Shown here: piece after piece, positions 60,701 to 64,000 of the stretch
Layout: each line of letters begins with the position of its first letter
How positions within the stretch are numbered: the stretch's first letter is position 1
DNA from: Colius striatus
Lineage: Eukaryota; Chordata; Aves; Coliiformes; Coliidae
Length of the DNA: 64,000 bases
Direction: 5' to 3'
Assembly (NCBI RefSeq): GCF_028858725.1
Contig: NC_084760.1
Location: 95,291,867-95,355,866, forward strand
Made by a program: the position numbers and the translations under genes
Notes under the pieces: model-generated
The model's input: the letters and a program-made list of their open reading frames with translations, nothing else
Databases searched by the model: none
What the model was told of the DNA's origin: nothing

Positions 60701-63625
60701 GTATCTCCAACAGTTGATAAAATTACCCTTCTTATAACCAGTAAGCAAGCCCTTACCTTTAGAGCTGTATGCTGAGGAAAGTTAATATGATAGGAGAACC
60801 ACTGAATTAGGTCACATATTCCAGCAGAGAGTTATTTGTCACCACAAAAAGTACAAAGATGACACTAGCTTCCAAACCCATAGGGACCAAGGTATCTCCG
60901 TAATGAAGCTACTTCAATACTTGGGCCCTTTTATCGTTTTAACCGTATGGTCTGGTTCCCTCAAATTAACCTGAAAAGAGGTACAAGATTAAAATTATTG
61001 TGAACGGTCCCTCATTTCCATTGCTTTCCTGAGGAATGACGTATAGCAACTCTCTTTGCTTCTGAGATACTGAACAATGTTTAAATAATAATTTCTTCAG
61101 ATTTTAAAATCTGGGGAAATTATAGCTCATGACTTCTTTATTAACTCCTGCAAGTGGGAAGCAAATTAAAACTCTATACTATAAAAAGCAACATGATGTA
61201 CCTATCTTTGCACCAGTTATGGCATGCCTTTCTATAAGTGATAATTAACAGCTCACAGGAAACGTGTGTCATACTAAAAAGCCAGAATCCACTGTAAACT
61301 GCTTATTTATCATAGAATGGTAGGGGTTGGAAGGGACCTTTAGAGATCTAGTCCAACCGCCCTGCAGCAGCAGGTCCACCTAGATCAGGTCACATAGGAA
61401 TGTATCCAGGTGGGTCTTGAAGACCTCCAAGGAAGGAGACTCCACACCCTCCCTGGGCAGCCTGTGCCAGGGCTCCCTCACCTGAACAGGGAAATAGTTT
61501 TTTCTTAGGTTTAAATGGAACTTTCTATGTTCCAGCTTCATCCCATTACCCCTTGTCCTGTTGCTAGATACAACAGAAAAAAAGGATGCCCCAACCTCCT
61601 GACACCCACCATTTATATACTTATAAATATTCATGAGATACCCCCTCAGTCTCCTCTAGAATAAACAGCCCCAGGTCCCACAGCCTTTCCTCACAAGGAA
61701 GATGCTTCAGTCCTCTGATCATCTTGGTGGCCCTGTGCTGGACTCTCTCCAGAAGTTCCCTGTCCCTCCTGAGCTGGGGAGCCCAGAACTTTACACAGCA
61801 CTCCAGATGAGGCCTCATCCGGGCAGAATAGAGGGGGAGCATTTAGTCCACACAAATACCCTAATGCTGTTCAACATTTAGAAAATGAAGGCTGTGGCTT
61901 TTTTTGTATACTGACATCAAAGTCCTGCCTGGTATTTGGAGGTGGTTGAACAAGTGCTGCTTTCAGTACTAGTGACTGTTCGGTTCCAAGAGTGCAGAGT
62001 AAGGCTTGGATTTTTAAAATTAGGCAGACGTTTACCTGCACAGAACAAGGGCCGGAAGAACAGGGAGGATTAAATTGTACACAGCTTTTTCTGTTCTTCT
62101 ATATTTACATCTTTAGGAAGAAAAAAAAGGCAAAGGACTTCAATGACATTTACCATTCCTCATTATTAAGGCTTACATAGTTCACCTTAGTGATTCAATA
62201 ATGACAAAGTAACTCTTCTTATCTTGAACAAATCAATATGTCTACATAGAAAATGAGCTCTAAAACAAGGCAGGCAGTTCTAAGCCTCCCCGTCTTTCTG
62301 AAGGATGCCATCACTTGACAGCAGCAATGCAAGAAGTCCATATCTGAGACTTTTTAACGTCTGCCCAAGTTTTCACATCATTAAGATCAAGCGCTTACTT
62401 TGAGTCTTTGACAAATATATGAGAACGGTATTAAGACACACAAAACTGAAATAAGAATAAATAGAAATGATGTAAAACTCTTTATTTTGGGTTGTACCAG
62501 TAGACCCAAACCCCAGTCATTTAATTCAGACCCACGTGGGACATCACTTACTTGATTTCAGCAGAGCTCTGTAGACAACAGTAAATACAAACCCAAAAAT
62601 ACAATACAAACACAGAGACAAAATCACAAAGACGGCTAACCTGCACTTATATTTCAGAACATGCAAAGCTTCCAACAGTTTCATTAACTGAGCACTGTGT
62701 GCACAAAAGCATCAAGTTTTTACTGTACAGGGAAGGTGAATACCGGTAAGAGGAAATTTCAAGGCTTTGGAAATGCTGTTGATTTCTCACAAATGCAGGA
62801 ACTTAGAGAAATGTCATTGTGGTTTTCCCTACTAAAATAACTTGTTTTTCTAGGATACTAATATATCTTTCTGAGAGATCTCTGCATATTTTAAAAACTG
62901 AGTTAAAACTAATTTTAAAAAACACTTCAGCAAATATTTTTTGTATACCATACCTATCTTTCTGTCTTCCATTTTTTATATTACTTTTACACTTCAGAAA
63001 GTAATTTAAAAACCTGCAGCAGGCTTTCCTATGTCTCCTCCACAGCGACCTTGCAGGGCTCTGGCAATACCTACCATTTTGTAGGTTCCCAAATAGCTGT
63101 GCTGTTCAGAGACAAAGCACAGATGACTACATTGCTCTAGACGAGGAAGTGGGGGTACTGCAGTGCCAGAAGAGCCTTTCTTCAAAGCAGTCCTAAGGTA
63201 GTGATCTAGTGTGTGTTTTAAAGAGAATAATGACAGGGAATAAAAGAAATCCAACAATACAACCAGCAGAAAGCCCCTTAAGAAATAGTTTATTCTATAT
63301 AGAGAGGTGTTCTGTTTTTTTTTCTAAAGTTAACTAAGGTATCATCAGGATTCGTTTTAAACACACAGTCCTCATAGAGTCGTTGGAAGGGCACCACTGG
63401 ATGTGAACAAAACTAAAGCGTGAAGATTTATTACTGGCTCTCAGCTAGCCGAGACTGGACTACAGGAACGATCCGTGGCCGCTTGCCCTCAAAGGGAAGA
63501 GAAAACATCGGCCGCCTCTCTCCTGGGGGAAAGGAAACAGCAGGGTTCAACGGCCCCTGGACTGGGGCAGGGACCTCGGAGCCAGCCACCCCCGGGGAGG
63601 CCTTCCTCAGCCCTCCGAAGGCCAT
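54706..63625 (-). CDS. Unidentified multi-exon protein gene (partial exon model)
   Basis: I do not recognise this gene. Exons joined by GT-AG sites with agreeing phase: 63435-63625 (start at 63,625, or at 63,508 with [15 protein letters not shown]), 63075-63192, a 17-base micro-exon 62552-62568, 62399-62445, 62036-62090 (acceptor choice uncertain). Then tentative 61202-61231 and 60757-60801. Then firm 59465-59629, 57791-57821, 57400-57439 and the last exon 54706-54943 with stop. A phase break between 61,202 and 60,801 means an exon is missing or one is wrong. Readable pieces include [40 protein letters not shown] and [20 protein letters not shown] (across a junction), then [16 protein letters not shown]. 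The protein is leucine-rich with no signal peptide, transmembrane segment or zinc motif, so a helical-repeat protein is a guess. A polyalanine run in the 59.5 kb exon comes from a GCT/CAG repeat. Human has no gene between PPP1CB and SPDYA as far as I recall. Confidence 0.7.
57440..57790. other. Short intron of the unidentified gene
   Basis: A 351-base intron between the 31-base and 40-base exons. Acceptor CCTTCACCTCAG and donor GTGAGAGG on the minus strand are both strong. Nothing else is seen in it. Confidence 0.65.
59702..59828 (-). other. Exon-like open stretch that does not fit the splice phases
   Basis: On the minus strand about 40 codons stay open with protein-like composition ([20 protein letters not shown], then [14 protein letters not shown]). 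It lies 72 bases from the firm exon at 59,465-59,629. The only donor at its end is GTTTAC, which leaves phase 2, whereas the next exon needs phase 0. It may be a real exon with a sequence error, one disabled by mutation, or chance. Confidence 0.4.
61311..61846 (-). repeat. CR1 LINE, 5'-truncated, minus strand, in an intron of the unidentified gene
   Basis: Closely similar to the copy at 2.1-2.8 kb. It has the reverse-oriented CR1 tail (CATAGAATGGTAGGGGTTGG) followed by the distal ORF2 in two overlapping frames. One holds [19 protein letters not shown] and GLFILEE, the other [16 protein letters not shown] and WHRLPREG. The frame shift sits near 61,625-61,660. It is oriented the same way as the host gene. 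Confidence 0.95.
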
Positions 63626-64000
63626 CGGCTGGAGCAGAAAGCCCCGAGCTAGGAGAAGAGCCGGTTTTGTTCCCCCAGCCCCTGTCTCACGGTGCAGGGC
63701 CGCCTCCCCACCCCGCAAAACAAACACGCCCGGGAGGTTCCCCCGATGACTAACAGTTTCTCTTCGACGGCGGGGGCGGCCGTCCCTCGGCTCCCCGACG
63801 ACGACGCCCCCTCCTTCTCTCCCTCTCCGGCCCTGTCCCGCCACCCCTCCGGCACGGGCGGGATAGTTTCACAGCCCCTTTACCGGGACGACTGCACCTC
63901 GGGGCACCCCTCACCTCCTCCCGCCCACGCCAGGCTAGGCTCTTACCCCCCTTCCCCTCCCCTCTCCTCTCCTCCCCAGCCCTACGGAAGAGGCCATACT
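63430..64000. promoter_or_regulatory. CpG island at the right edge, promoter of the unidentified gene
   Basis: A GC-rich and CpG-rich block that continues past the window end. It contains the inferred first coding exon. An alternative minus-strand start, ATG at 63,997 (MASSVGLGRRG) followed by a GTAAGAG donor at 63,945, is open for 17 codons. It ends in phase 0 and does not join the 63.1 kb exon in phase, so it is less favoured. A pyrimidine-only tract (CCCCTCCCCTCTCCT type) lies at about 63,951-63,979. Confidence 0.75.

Noticed and set aside
63947-63997. First exon starting MASSVG at the window edge
   Set aside because: It ends in phase 0 and cannot join the next supported exon, and its residues are G/R low complexity. 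Kept only as an alternative start.
54000-64000. PPP1CB exons, expected next to SPDYA from human gene order
   Set aside because: No segment encodes the highly conserved phosphatase motifs (GDIHGQ, GDYVDRG, RGNHE). The exons found belong to a different, unrecognised protein.

Overview
The window is nuclear DNA from a bird. It carries many 5'-truncated CR1 LINE copies with the typical avian 3' end, long AT-rich introns, and short GC-rich promoters. The gene order TRMT61B / WDR43 / SPDYA matches the block on human chromosome 2p23. I cannot name the species.

Layout. Positions 1 to about 17,880 show no convincing gene, only CR1 pieces and one possible GC-richer repeat. WDR43 runs leftwards (minus strand) from 40,729 to 18,921 in 18 coding exons, and every junction keeps phase (661 residues). 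Four of its introns hold C/D-box snoRNA-like genes of the SNORD53/SNORD92 family. A CpG island at about 40.2-41.4 kb is shared head-to-head by WDR43 and TRMT61B, whose start codons are 146 bases apart. TRMT61B runs rightwards in 7 coding exons (431 residues) to 46,253. SPDYA runs leftwards in 6 coding exons (304 residues) from 52,464 to 46,498, so the two genes meet tail to tail. The SPDYA promoter is a second CpG island at about 53.15-53.96 kb with two CCAAT boxes.

Right end. From 54.7 kb to about 63.6 kb there is another minus-strand, multi-exon coding gene that I could not identify. I assembled it from splice sites, open frames and phase agreement. Its first exon lies in a third CpG island that reaches the window edge. 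In human the next gene on this side is PPP1CB; nothing in this window resembles it.

Function. WDR43 (UTP5/t-UTP, small-subunit processome) acts in ribosomal RNA transcription and early processing. Its introns encode RNAs predicted to guide methylation of two nearby nucleotides of 28S rRNA. TRMT61B modifies mitochondrial tRNA and rRNA. The WDR43-TRMT61B locus therefore joins cytosolic and mitochondrial translation functions under one promoter region. SPDYA activates CDK2 in the cell cycle and meiosis.
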